Assembly: GCA_001421185.1 (NCBI GenBank)
Contig: LJKK01000134.1
Span: forward strand, 1 to 64,000
Length of the DNA stretch: 64,000 nucleotides
Origin: Methanomassiliicoccales archaeon RumEn M1
GTDB lineage: Archaea; Thermoplasmatota; Thermoplasmata; Methanomassiliicoccales; Methanomassiliicoccaceae
Reading direction: 5' to 3'
Below the pieces are notes generated by a model. It was not told the DNA's origin, made no database searches, and saw only the letters and a program-made list of their open reading frames with translations. Shown in pieces: positions 9,443 through 18,518 of this stretch. Position numbers and translations under genes: made by a program. Each line of letters opens with the position of its first letter. Within the stretch, counting starts at the first letter, position 1.

Positions 9443-10291
9443 CTACCTGGTCAGCTTCCTCGTGAAATCGTAGATCATGGTCTTGACGGCAGCCTTCTCC
9501 ACCTCTTCCAACTTGGACGTGAACGCGATGTCGAGCGCCCGGTCCAGCCCGAACAGCGGCGCCAGCCTCGTCACGTTGTCCATGGTCCGGTGGCCGAAGT
9601 TCTGCGATATCTGACCATCCTTGCAGGCGTCCCGTATGCTCTCCACCAGCTTGAGGAAGCCCGCCTCGTCATCGGCGGGGAGGGACAACCGCTTCAGCAG
9701 GTGAGCGTCGATCTCCGGGTCGAACTCCACCTCCACCACCGCCATGCGGTCCATCAGGGCCTGGTTCAGGGGCTTGGTGGCGAAGTAGCGCGAGGGGTTC
9801 ATGGTGGCGAACAGCCGGAAGTCCGGATGGGCGTCGATGATCTCGCTGTTGTTCGCCACCGAGATCCGACCCTCGTCGATGAGCCCATGCAGCGAGAACA
9901 GGATGTCCGCCTCCAGGGCATTGATCTCGTCGAGGACCAACCAGTAACCGTGCCGTATGGCCTGCGTGATCATGCCGTCCTGCCAGCTGAAGTGACCCTC
10001 CGGGGTCGGCGACATGCGGCCCAGCAGGGACGAGGTGCGGAGGTCGCCCGAACAGTTGATGCGGATGGTGGGACGGCGGAGGCTGGAGGCCAGGCAGAAT
10101 ATCGACTGGTTCTTGCCACTCCCCGCCTCCCCTATGAGCAGGACGGGAAGTCGGCTCTGCTGAATGAGATCGATGGTGCGGATGAGCTCCTTGAACGAGC
10201 GGGTATAGGCGATGTCCTCCCTCACTCGAGGAATGGACCTCTCCATCACGCTGGTCATGTCATGGACGCATGCGGGTTCGATATCGGTCAT
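9443..10291 (-). CDS. MoxR/CbbQ-type AAA+ ATPase
   Basis: A 282-residue AAA+ protein with Walker A GEAGSGKNQS near residue 54, Walker B VLDEIN near residue 116, sensor-1 like LFATMNPSRYF near residue 153 and the arginine-finger region after LNQALMDRM. The Walker A position that is usually Thr/Ser after GK is Asn followed by Gln-Ser, a mild departure. This type acts as a ring ATPase with a VWA-domain partner, here the gene 4 bp downstream. It probably activates or remodels an enzyme; the substrate is unknown. The first Met is kept as start; a second ATG twelve codons in is an alternative. Confidence 0.85.
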   Translation of the reverse strand: MTDIEPACVHDMTSVMERSIPRVREDIAYTRSFKELIRTIDLIQQSRLPVLLIGEAGSGKNQSIFCLASSLRRPTIRINCSGDLRTSSLLGRMSPTPEGHFSWQDGMITQAIRHGYWLVLDEINALEADILFSLHGLIDEGRISVANNSEIIDAHPDFRLFATMNPSRYFATKPLNQALMDRMAVVEVEFDPEIDAHLLKRLSLPADDEAGFLKLVESIRDACKDGQISQNFGHRTMDNVTRLAPLFGLDRALDIAFTSKLEEVEKAAVKTMIYDFTRKLTR

Positions 10292-10438
10292 ATCGGCCTC
10301 CTCGCTTGTTTCAAACGGAAATCCGATATTCTAATGTTTCCCCGTTCCAGGAAAAGTAGCTTGCTCACCAAAGACCGTACGCCCCTTGCTCCCTCGGCGC
10401 CCATAAAGGTCTTATGGGCGAGGCCGCTATGCGCACGC

Positions 10439-10600
10439 ATGTCCGAAGAGAATGGCGCCGTCGAGCGCACCTGTCCAAACTGCGAGTTCTTCTATCTGCA
10501 CGGAAAGAGCGAGTGGGAGGACCATCCCAAGTGCAACGACTGCTCCCACCGCGGGGGCATGGTCGACAACTGGAAGGCGCGGTCCCCAGACGGGGCTTGA
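10439..10600 (+). CDS. small zinc-ribbon-like protein, 53 aa
   Basis: A short frame starting MSEENGAVERTCPNCEFFY carries two CxxC pairs (CPNC and CNDC) about 20 residues apart, the geometry of a zinc ribbon. It uses GC-rich codons like its neighbours and ends at TGA 10598-10600. It is transcribed away from the MoxR/VWA operon, with a shared upstream region of ~150 bp containing AT-rich DNA. Such small ribbons often bind nucleic acid or another protein; no function is assigned. Confidence 0.6.
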   Translation: MSEENGAVERTCPNCEFFYLHGKSEWEDHPKCNDCSHRGGMVDNWKARSPDGA

Positions 10601-11018
10601 CCGCAACCCTCCTCTTCCCCATTATCCTTTTTGCCATTATCGATATGGCACATGGTTCGATGCTTTTCAGGCCATCCGTTCATCTCATGACCGTGCGCTC
10701 ATCCGGGTCATGGGCGTATCGCTGACGAACCGCCTCGGCGCGCGATCGGTCCGTCGAGACGGCTTTACGGCATTACATCAACTCCAAGGGAGATCGAGCA
10801 GGGCCACATTATCCATCGCGTTCCAACGAACCTTCGCGTTCGGGTTCGAACGGGCCCAAGAAAGGGCATCATCCCTGCATCGTACGAGGTCAGGCCTCCA
10901 AGACAGGGCACACGCCGCTTTGGCTATGGTTCGGTCACCATGTCGTTGCCTATTGAAGGAGGCGAGAGCATTTACAACGATGCAAAAATGTGTTAAGCAA
11001 CCTATCTGTTGAACATCC
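10601..11018. other. intergenic stretch with no recognisable gene
   Basis: About 420 bp between the zinc-ribbon gene and the cation-efflux gene. Open frames on both strands cross it, but their translations show no domain or sensible composition. The last ~40 bp are AT-rich and should contain the promoter of the efflux gene. I see no repeat or RNA structure that I can support. Confidence 0.5.
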
Positions 11019-11900
11019 ATGGACAAAAAGCGGGTCGCCACCATTGCCATCGTAGTTGGCATCATGGTATTCCTTCTGAAGGTAGCGGCCTATCTCTTGT
11101 CCAACTCCGTGGCGCTCCTCTCGGACGCCTTGGAATCGATAATCAATATCGCGGCCTCGGTGATGATGCTCCTGGCGCTGAGCGTCGCGAGCCGACCGGA
11201 GGATGTCGACCATAGGTATGGCCATCACAAGGCAGAGAACATCTCTGCCCTGGTGGAAGGCATCCTCATCATCATCGCGGCCGTGGTGATCGTAGAGGCC
11301 AGCATCGGCCGGCTCCTCGATCCCGTTCCCCTTGAGGACATTGACCTGGGCCTGCTCGTCTCCCTGGGCGCGACATCCCTGAACGGGATCCTGGCCACCG
11401 TAATGATGCGTGAGGCCCGGAAGAACAATTCCATTGCGCTGGAGGGGGACGCCAAGCATCTGTTCTCCGATGTCCTTTCTTCTGTCGGCGTGGTCGCAGC
11501 CCTGTTCGTCGCCACTGTCACCAACCTCTTCATCCTCGATGCGATCATCGCCATCGTGGTGGCCGTCCTCTTGGCCAGGATGGGCATCGACGTCCTGCGA
11601 AAGACGGCCCACGACCTCATGGACTCGGCATGCGAGGAGGAGGAAAAGCTCATCGAGGAGATACTCGACGCGAACAGCGGCTATATCGAGTATCACGACC
11701 TGAAGACCCGCCGGTCAGGGACCAAGGTCTTCATGGAGGTCCACATGTGCCTTGACGGTGACCTCACCATATCCGAGGGCAACAGGATCATCATGAAGAT
11801 CGAGAACGATCTTAGAATGGCCATTCCTGACATCGTGCCCAACATCCGGATAGAGGACCAGACGCACTGCAAGAAGTTCAGGCCCAAGAAGGCCGAGTAG
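11019..11900 (+). CDS. cation diffusion facilitator family transporter
   Basis: A 293-residue CDF exporter: six membrane segments in the first ~210 residues, the family signature SNSVALLSDALESI near residue 28, HRYGHHKAEN near residue 68 (metal and pore residues) and a cytoplasmic C-terminal metal-binding domain (TKVFMEVHMCLDG...). CDF proteins export Zn, Fe, Mn, Co or Cd in exchange for protons. The HxxxD seen in many zinc exporters on the second helix is replaced by ESIIN, a known variant, so the metal cannot be named. It stands alone on the plus strand. Confidence 0.9.
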   Translation: MDKKRVATIAIVVGIMVFLLKVAAYLLSNSVALLSDALESIINIAASVMMLLALSVASRPEDVDHRYGHHKAENISALVEGILIIIAAVVIVEASIGRLLDPVPLEDIDLGLLVSLGATSLNGILATVMMREARKNNSIALEGDAKHLFSDVLSSVGVVAALFVATVTNLFILDAIIAIVVAVLLARMGIDVLRKTAHDLMDSACEEEEKLIEEILDANSGYIEYHDLKTRRSGTKVFMEVHMCLDGDLTISEGNRIIMKIENDLRMAIPDIVPNIRIEDQTHCKKFRPKKAE

Positions 11901-12121
11901 GCAATGCCCAGCCCCTCCGGGACGTGCATGGTGGACCGTGATGCTGCCAGCCCATCGGTCAACGATGCCGCTGTGCGTAAGGCATCACGGCACACCGCCC
12001 GGAACCCGTTCACAGCTGTCTAAACCACTCAGCAGGCCGTCCTAGCCCCCTTTCCTCGGTCCCTCTTAGACCATGCGATCTGTGACGCGCTCGGGTCGTC
12101 CCCCGATTACCTGGCGGTAGG

Positions 12122-12931
12122 TCACACGCTTTCGGAGGCCGCTTGGCCGAACCTGTACCGGGCCAACGTCCTCGGCCCCCACAACGCGGTGACCACCATG
12201 ACCACGACCACGGTCACCGCCGCGGTGACGGCCGGAACATACTGATCGCTGTCCGGGAACAGGGAGTATACGCTGACATTGTCCATGGTATGAAGGAGGA
12301 CAGCTGCGAACAGGCTCCTTCCCGTGTTGTTATAGATCCATACGATGAGGACCCTCAACAAGACCGAGAAGGTCCGCTGCCCCGCGATGAACGCCCAGTC
12401 CTGACCTGCCTGAATGTCCGGGACGACGTGCCACATCGACCATACCAATCCCAGGATGAGCCCAGTCTCCAAAGCGCTCCGCCGACCCTGCAAAGGATCG
12501 GCCGCATATCCCATCCAGCCCGTTTCCTCGCCCACGGCGGTGATGAAGAACACGAGAAAGAGGACGGGTATCATGAGGAAGGGACCGCTTAGTTCGTGAA
12601 GCGGCCAACCCATGAGATGCTGGATCCCAAAGGACAGGAGGTAGATGGAAGGCATCAGGAAGATCGTTGGGAGGTACCATGCCCTCGGCCGGATCCCCGA
12701 GTGATCGATGGTCCGCCTCAGCAGCGTCCTTACGCCGTCACGTCCTTCCTCCCGAAGGACGAGGACCAAAGCCGCGATCAGCGGACAGGGGAACATCAAC
12801 GCACTGAGGGGAAGGTTCAAAGGAAGCCCCTCATCGGCCACGGCGCCAACCAGCCAGAAGGGAAGCGAGAGGAGGAAGACAAGAATGACGAACTTTGCAG
12901 GGGACCTTCTCCGAGGGGCGATCTCATTCAT
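12122..12931 (-). CDS. CPBP family intramembrane metalloprotease (Abi/CAAX-protease type)
   Basis: A ~269-residue membrane protein with about eight hydrophobic segments. The three CPBP signatures are present: GEETGWMGY (paired glutamates; the usual Arg of GWRG is Met), SMWHVV and LLHTMDNVS. The family cleaves prenylated or other membrane substrates, or acts as a membrane scaffold. Upstream in-frame codons to 13114 lack domain character; ATG 12931, giving MNEIAPRRRS just before the first membrane segment, is the likely start. The Met in place of Arg in motif 1 is mildly unusual. Confidence 0.8.
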   Translation of the reverse strand: MNEIAPRRRSPAKFVILVFLLSLPFWLVGAVADEGLPLNLPLSALMFPCPLIAALVLVLREEGRDGVRTLLRRTIDHSGIRPRAWYLPTIFLMPSIYLLSFGIQHLMGWPLHELSGPFLMIPVLFLVFFITAVGEETGWMGYAADPLQGRRSALETGLILGLVWSMWHVVPDIQAGQDWAFIAGQRTFSVLLRVLIVWIYNNTGRSLFAAVLLHTMDNVSVYSLFPDSDQYVPAVTAAVTVVVVMVVTALWGPRTLARYRFGQAASESV

Positions 12932-13160
12932 GTCGAGATGATCATTCGAGCCGCTGATGGTTAACTCATTGCAGCGCGCCTGCGTTGGCCGGGACCATCG
13001 GCCCAATATTGGCCCCCGGACCACCGTTAGGACAATGGTCAAGCTAGGCATGATACAAGAGAACTTGGTTAGATCAAAAGTCCGGGCGGCGCCCTCTCCG
13101 ACTAGGACATGCACCTTTGCTTACCAACAGCTCATTGGGTCATCACGCATTCTATCGGAG

Positions 13161-14054
13161 CTAGTACGCCTCGATATGTACGATGAAATAAGCATGCTCG
13201 TTCTGCCACTCTCGCCCCTGGCAGAACAGGTAGAATTCCCCGGGAGGCAAGAACGCCTCGCCCGTCTCCTTCCCCGCGCCGATGCGGGTCAGGGCAGGGA
13301 AGTAGGCATAGGGGCCCCCATCTGCCATGGAACGGACGTTTGCTTCGGTGTAGGCGTACAGGTTGGACCCGTTCGCCGTGAAATCATAGGTGATGCGGGC
13401 CCCATGGGGGGAGTAGTAGTGGCTCCCGCTCCACGAATTGCCGGTGGCAGACACGCCGGCCGGTCCCGACGGCGTCGGCGTGTTCTGCCGTGATACGGCC
13501 ACGGGCTCCGTATTGTTCGATATCGCGTAGGGGTTGTTGGTACTGTTCAATCTCAGCTCCAGATGGAGGTCGGGGCCGTTGACGACGCATCCATAGATGG
13601 CCTGAGGTTCCCAGCCGACATAGTATACTGCTGTGAAACCTGGGAAAATGTCGAAGAGCTGCACCACTTCCTTGACTCCATAGGGCGTGGCGAACTTCCC
13701 GGTGCCAATCACATATGCCCCGAACAGGTTCCACATGGTCAGATATCTGTTTAGCAAGGCATCGAGCTCGGGCGCGGTCGAGTTCAGCCTGCAGTAACCG
13801 CCGCCGCCGTTGCTGTACACATGAGTGAGGGTCGTGCTGTATAAGCCCAGGACCGGAGTTCCGTTGTACGTGCCTATGGCATCGTAGTAGAAATGGTCGC
13901 CCACCCGAAAGCCATCGGTGGACGACCGGAAGACCTTCGCTGGCGCGGCCTGGAATGCCAGGGATGCCATGACGACAATGGCCACCACGGCGACGGCGCC
14001 CAGAACGATCAGCAGCCGAGAGCGTTTTCCTCCCATGATGGCTCTTAGCGACAT
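13161..14054 (-). CDS. membrane-anchored extracellular protein of unknown function
   Basis: A 297-residue protein with one N-terminal anchor (about residues 13-32, after KRSR) and a long extracellular region rich in Tyr, Asn, Gly and Thr, with several Asn-x-Ser/Thr sequons (e.g. NST, NNT, NGS). I find no catalytic motif or known domain. Composition and topology suit an archaeal surface or lipoprotein-like protein, but no lipobox cysteine is seen. It is transcribed alone; an AT-rich stretch (taacataataatg) about 50 bp upstream is a plausible promoter. Confidence 0.65.
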   Translation of the reverse strand: MSLRAIMGGKRSRLLIVLGAVAVVAIVVMASLAFQAAPAKVFRSSTDGFRVGDHFYYDAIGTYNGTPVLGLYSTTLTHVYSNGGGGYCRLNSTAPELDALLNRYLTMWNLFGAYVIGTGKFATPYGVKEVVQLFDIFPGFTAVYYVGWEPQAIYGCVVNGPDLHLELRLNSTNNPYAISNNTEPVAVSRQNTPTPSGPAGVSATGNSWSGSHYYSPHGARITYDFTANGSNLYAYTEANVRSMADGGPYAYFPALTRIGAGKETGEAFLPPGEFYLFCQGREWQNEHAYFIVHIEAY

Positions 14055-14332
14055 TGGCCCCTTGGTCCCCCTGATCGGTCCTCATGAGCTGATGTGAATT
14101 CTATAACATAATAATGTCGAGCGAATATTTACCGAGCCCTTGCTGCACGATGCATCACTGGAGTGCCGTTGAGCATTCGTTCCGATCAGCAGCATCATCT
14201 GCAGGGACCTTTCGCTCCCTCGGTAGATGATGATTGGTAACCCGAGACGTCATGCATGAGGTGAATCGGGCTCCCAGTGAAGGCAAGGCTCATGCTCGAG
14301 GAGGGTCAGGAGAACAGTGGAGAAGTGTGGAG

Positions 14333-14405
14333 TGCGGGCGCCGGGATTCGAACCCGAGTTCTAACCTTGGCAAGGTTAAGTGATAACCAGCTACACTACG
14401 CCCGC
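14333..14405 (-). tRNA. tRNA-Gly (anticodon GCC)
   Basis: The minus strand folds as a full cloverleaf: acceptor stem GCGGGCG/CGCCCGC (7 bp), a T arm with GTTCGAATC, and an anticodon stem TAACC/GGTTA closing the loop TTGCCAA. The anticodon GCC lies at 14369-14371. Discriminator base A is at 14333 and CCA is not encoded. No intron is present. Confidence 0.95.
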
Positions 14406-14430
14406 GTGGTATCCCCAGAATAAACTTCTC

Positions 14431-14440
14431 TGATATAAAG
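14431..14440 (-). promoter_or_regulatory. TATA box of tRNA-Gly
   Basis: On the minus strand the sequence CTTTATATCA lies 26-35 bp upstream of the tRNA 5' end, the normal distance for an archaeal TATA element. The surrounding 100 bp, downstream of valS, are AT-rich. Confidence 0.6.
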
Positions 14441-14503
14441 GTTGTCGATGCTGGACAACCTCCATTTCTATAATGAAAATGGTGGAAGGTGTTGGAAGGG
14501 ATT

Positions 14504-17121
14504 TCAGGGGCTGATGGCGATCAGGACGTCCCTGACCTGCAAGGTGTCGACCGCCTTGCCCTCGAGGGTGAGCTTTCTCTGCACCTCGACGTAGCGCTTG
14601 TCGAGCGTAACGCTGCTGCCGTCCCCCAAGGTCAGGACGAGCTCGCCCTTCTCGACGGCGGGCCCCGCCACGGCAGGATCGAGGGAGGCGAGCAGGTCCA
14701 TGATCTCCTTGCCCTTCTGCTTGAACGTGGGCCCGATGGCCGCCTTGACCGGCTTCAGGGCGGCCACCTCCTCTTCCATGTCGGCCTCCACCACGATCTT
14801 CAGCTCCTTGGCCCTCGAGGTCTCGAGCACATCGTTCTCGTACCCCTGCAGCTCCACGGCCGACGGGCCGATCAGCTCGATGAGCTCGACCTCGCGGTTC
14901 AGCGGCATGCCCTTCTCGGCCTTCCAGGCCCTGATGGCGCTGATGACCTCCTTGATGAGATCGCCCTTCTTCTCGTCCTCCTCCGACACCAGGACCTCTT
15001 CTGGCCATGACGAGACATGGATGCTACGCGCGCCGTCGAGCTCAAGGAAGTTCTCCTGGTAGATGTCCTCGGTGACGTGCGGCATGAGCGGGGCGAGCAA
15101 CTTGGCGACGCCCAGCGTGATGGTGTACAGCGTGAAGCGCACGCCGTCGTCGCCCTCCCTGGTGCGGTGCTTCACCATCTCCAGGTAGTGGTCGGCGTAC
15201 TCGTGCCAGGCGAAGTCCTCGACCTCGCGCATGGCCCGGTCGAACTGGTACGCTTCGTAGTAGGCGGTGGCGTTGCGGACGACGCGGGAGAACTTGCTCA
15301 GGATCCACCGGTCCATCGGCTGAAGCCCCTTCATCTCTGGCCTCTCCTTGACGACCATGCCGGTGAACTTGCCGATGTTCCACAGCTTGTTGCACAGCCG
15401 CTTGCCGTGGATGACGTCCTTCTCCCTGAACGCGTTGTCCTCCCCCAGCGCGCAGGTGCACGCGTAGTAGCGCATGGCGTCCGCGCCGTACTCCTCGAGG
15501 ATGGGGATGGGGTCGATGACGTTGCCGAGCGAGGAGTGCATGGGCGTGCCATCGGGAGCATGATGAACCCGTGGATCATGATGTGGTCCCACGGCCTCTT
15601 CTCCGTCATGAGGTGACAGCGCAGGAGCGAGTAGAACGCCCACGTCCTGATGATGTCGTGGCTCTGCGGCCGCATCGACATCGGATACAGGCGCTGGAAC
15701 TTCTCATCGTCCCGCTCCCAGAAGGTGTTGTACAGCGCGCTGATGCTGGAATCCATCCACGTGTCGAACACGTCGGTGCAGCCGATCAGGCCGCCGCCGC
15801 AGGACGGGCAGGTGTCCACCGGCGGCTTGTCGATGGTCGGATCGACGTAGGCCTGCGACTCCTGGGCCGGGACCACCGTTCCGCACCTCTCGCACTCCCA
15901 CACCGGGATCGGGGTCGCGAAGTATCTCTGGCGGGAGATCACCCAGTCCCACTGCAGCGAGTTGACCCAGTCCTGCAGGCGGACCTTCATGAAGCTGGGA
16001 TACCACTCGACCTCGTCGGCCAGCTTGAGCACCTGCTCCTTGTAGTCCATGGTCTTCAGGAACCACTGCGGCATCTGCAGGAACTCGATCGGATGATGGC
16101 AGCGCCAGCACCCTCCCACGTTCTGCTTGACGTCCTCCTGCTTGACCACCAGCCCGGCGGCCTTGAGGTCCTCGATGATGGCCTGCTTGCCCTCCTTGAC
16201 GGTCATGCCGGCGTACTTTCCGGTCAGGGACGTCAGGCGGCCCTGTTCGTCGATGGCCTTGTCCATCGGCAGGTTGTACTTCATGACCCATTCCAGGTCG
16301 GTCTTGTCCCCGATGGTGCAGATCATCACCACGCCCGTCCCGAAGGCCGGGTCGACCTTATCGTCGGCGATGACCTTGATCGCCTTGCCATAGATGGGCG
16401 TGACCAGCTCCTTGCCCACCAGATGCTCCTTGCTCTTGTCCTCCGGCGAGACGGCGACCATTTGGCAGGCCGACAGGAGCTCCGGCCGGGTGGTGGCGAT
16501 GATGACGTCCTCGTCCGTGCCTTTCAGCTTGAACTTGATGTAGTTGAGCTTGGTCACGTTGTCCGAGTACTCCACCTCGGCATCGGCCAAGGCGGTGGTG
16601 CACGACGGGCACCAGTTGACCGGGAACGTGCCCTTGTACACGATGCCCCTTTTAAGCAATCGCAAGAACGTTATCTGCGTGATGCGCCTATAGTACGGGG
16701 CATCGGTCTGGTAGTAGATCGAGGGGTCCATCGACTCGCCCAGCATCTCGAACTGGTGGGCCATCTCGTCGATGAACGAGTTGGCGAACTCCGAGCACAG
16801 GCGGATGTACTCCTGGCGAGGGGTGCTGAGCTTGTCGATGCCGTGCTTCTTCTCCACCTTGATCTCGGTGGGCGTTCCGTTGACGTCGAAGCACAGCGGG
16901 AAGAACACATTGTAGCCTCGCATGCGCCGGTACCGGGCGGCGAAGTCGATGAGCGAGTAGCCCGTGGCGTGACCGAGGTGCAGAGACCCTGAAGTGTAGC
17001 GAGGAGGATTGTCGATGCTGTATACTGGCTTGGGAGAGCACGGGTCGAACTTGTAGAGCTCCCATTCCTTCCACTTCTGCTGCCACTTCCTTTCGGTCTC
17101 TGATGCAATATATTGTGACAT
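14504..17121 (-). CDS. valS: valyl-tRNA synthetase (one apparent frameshift)
   Basis: Class I ValRS of ~872 residues: HIGH motif HLGH in SGSLHLGHATGYS near residue 47, editing domain with IIATTRPELL, zinc-binding CxxC pairs (CPSC, CWRC, CERC, CPSCGG) and a C-terminal anticodon-binding domain. The frame breaks once near 15560: HGFIM must continue as APDGTPMHSSLGN, which needs one extra G (ATG GCT CCC instead of ATG CTC CC). As the enzyme is essential and both halves are well conserved, I treat this as a sequence error. The KMSKS region reads PMHSS, an unusual form. It follows the CBS-domain gene by ~50 bp and probably ends this operon. Confidence 0.9.
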
Positions 17122-17169
17122 GGCCAGCCATGGGAATGGCCGAAAGGGTTAAAAGGGTTTGCCGGGCGC

Positions 17170-18368
17170 TCAGGAGTGCCCGATGTTCCTGCTGCGGCGG
17201 CGATGCTCCAGCTTCTCCTCCTTCTTGTCGATGACGCGCCGCTCGAACATGTACATGAGGTCCGTGGTCGCCTGTATGAGGTCCCACTGCACCGCATTGG
17301 CGTTCATCACGCCGTCGACCGTCACCAGCCGTCCATTCAGAGAGTACTTAGTCCGACGCCCTCGTTGTGGTACTTTCCCACGTGCAGGCTGAACATCAGC
17401 GGATCGATGATGCGAGCGATCTTCTGCATGGACTGGGTGATGACCCTCTCCATCTGGTCCATCTCGAACCGGTCACCCTTCTCCAGCCCAGTGATCTGCA
17501 TGTACATCATGTCCCGCCGGCGGAAGGAGGCCACCAGCTCCACCAGGTCGTACCTCGTGACGATGCCGCGCAGCTCCCTCTCCTCCGCAATGGGGAGGCT
17601 GGAGATGTTCCGCTTCAGCATGATCTCCGCCGCCTTGCCCACCGTCGTTCCCGGCGCGATGATGGCCGGGTCCTCGATCATGGCCGACTCCACCAGCACA
17701 TCGGCAGGATAGCTGTCACCGACCACCTCGCCCACCGTCTGTCTCTTCTTCTCCCGCCAGTTGTAGCTCGCAACGTCCTTGAAGCCCACGATTCCCATGA
17801 TGCGCTCCATGTCGTCCACCACTGGCAGTATCCTGATGTCCAGGTCCCTCATGACCGTAACGGCGTCGACCACTCGGTCCTTCCCCTTGGCGGTCCGGAC
17901 CTCTGGCGACATGATCGACTCCACCGGCACGTCCCGAAGCTCGGGGATGTTGTTCAGCATGGAGAGGATGTGCCCTCTTGACAGCACGCCCTCGATCCGA
18001 CCGTTGTCCACGATAGGAAGCTGACGGTATCCCTCGCGGAGAAGGACCTCGGCGGCCTCGGTTATCGCCGTGTCGGGCGACACGGCGGGCGGGGTGATCG
18101 CGATGGTGCTCACCTTGGCGTCGATGGACAGGTTCTTGCGCCTGATCACCGTGCCGTAGCTGACCAGCCCGGCCATCCGCTTGCCGTCCTGGCTCACGGG
18201 GATCTCGTGGAGGTCCAGCTCCGTCATCTTGGCAAGAACGTCGCCCAGCCGGTCGTCCGGCCTGACGGTGGCAAACTCCTTGTCCATCACGTCCGGGAGA
18301 CGAATGCTCTCGATCTTCGCCCTGAGCACCTCTTTCTTGTTGATACCTACGAGTTCCTCTGCCGTCAT
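17170..18368 (-). CDS. CBS-domain protein, four CBS motifs (one apparent frameshift)
   Basis: Two tandem pairs of CBS motifs (e.g. LHEIPVSQDGKRMAGLVSYG near residue 54, RQLPIVDNGRIEGVLSRGH, IRILPVVDDMERIMGIV and SLPIAEERELRGIVTRYD) are followed by a ~110-residue C-terminal domain. CBS pairs usually bind adenine nucleotides. It is a paralogue of the gene at 18519. The frame breaks near 17347; adding one base lets it continue as KYSLNGRLVTV...VIDKKEEKLEH to TGA at 17170-17172, matching the paralogue's end. The start at 18368 follows a GGTGATGAC site and matches the paralogue's start (MTxxEL). Confidence 0.85.
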
Positions 18369-18518
18369 GTCATCACCTATCAAAAATAGTTCACCGGCCC
18401 TCCAGGGAGCCGGAGCTGGCATTTGGGTTTCGAAGCACCGCCTTTTACAGCGGTGTCGGCGGTATATATCTCATTGGGATTCATCGGGTACGTCCGGCGA
18501 CGCCTTCGACCGTACTCC

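Noticed and set aside
9437..10600. Long plus-strand frame opposite the MoxR ATPase
   Set aside because: It is the shadow of the ATPase gene; the translation is Arg/His/Gly-rich without a domain. Only its last 54 codons, in the same frame, are real (the zinc-ribbon gene).
15571..16992. 473-codon plus-strand frame inside valS
   Set aside because: High-GC antisense shadow; the His/Asp/Leu/Val-rich composition is typical of such frames and the opposite strand encodes ValRS.
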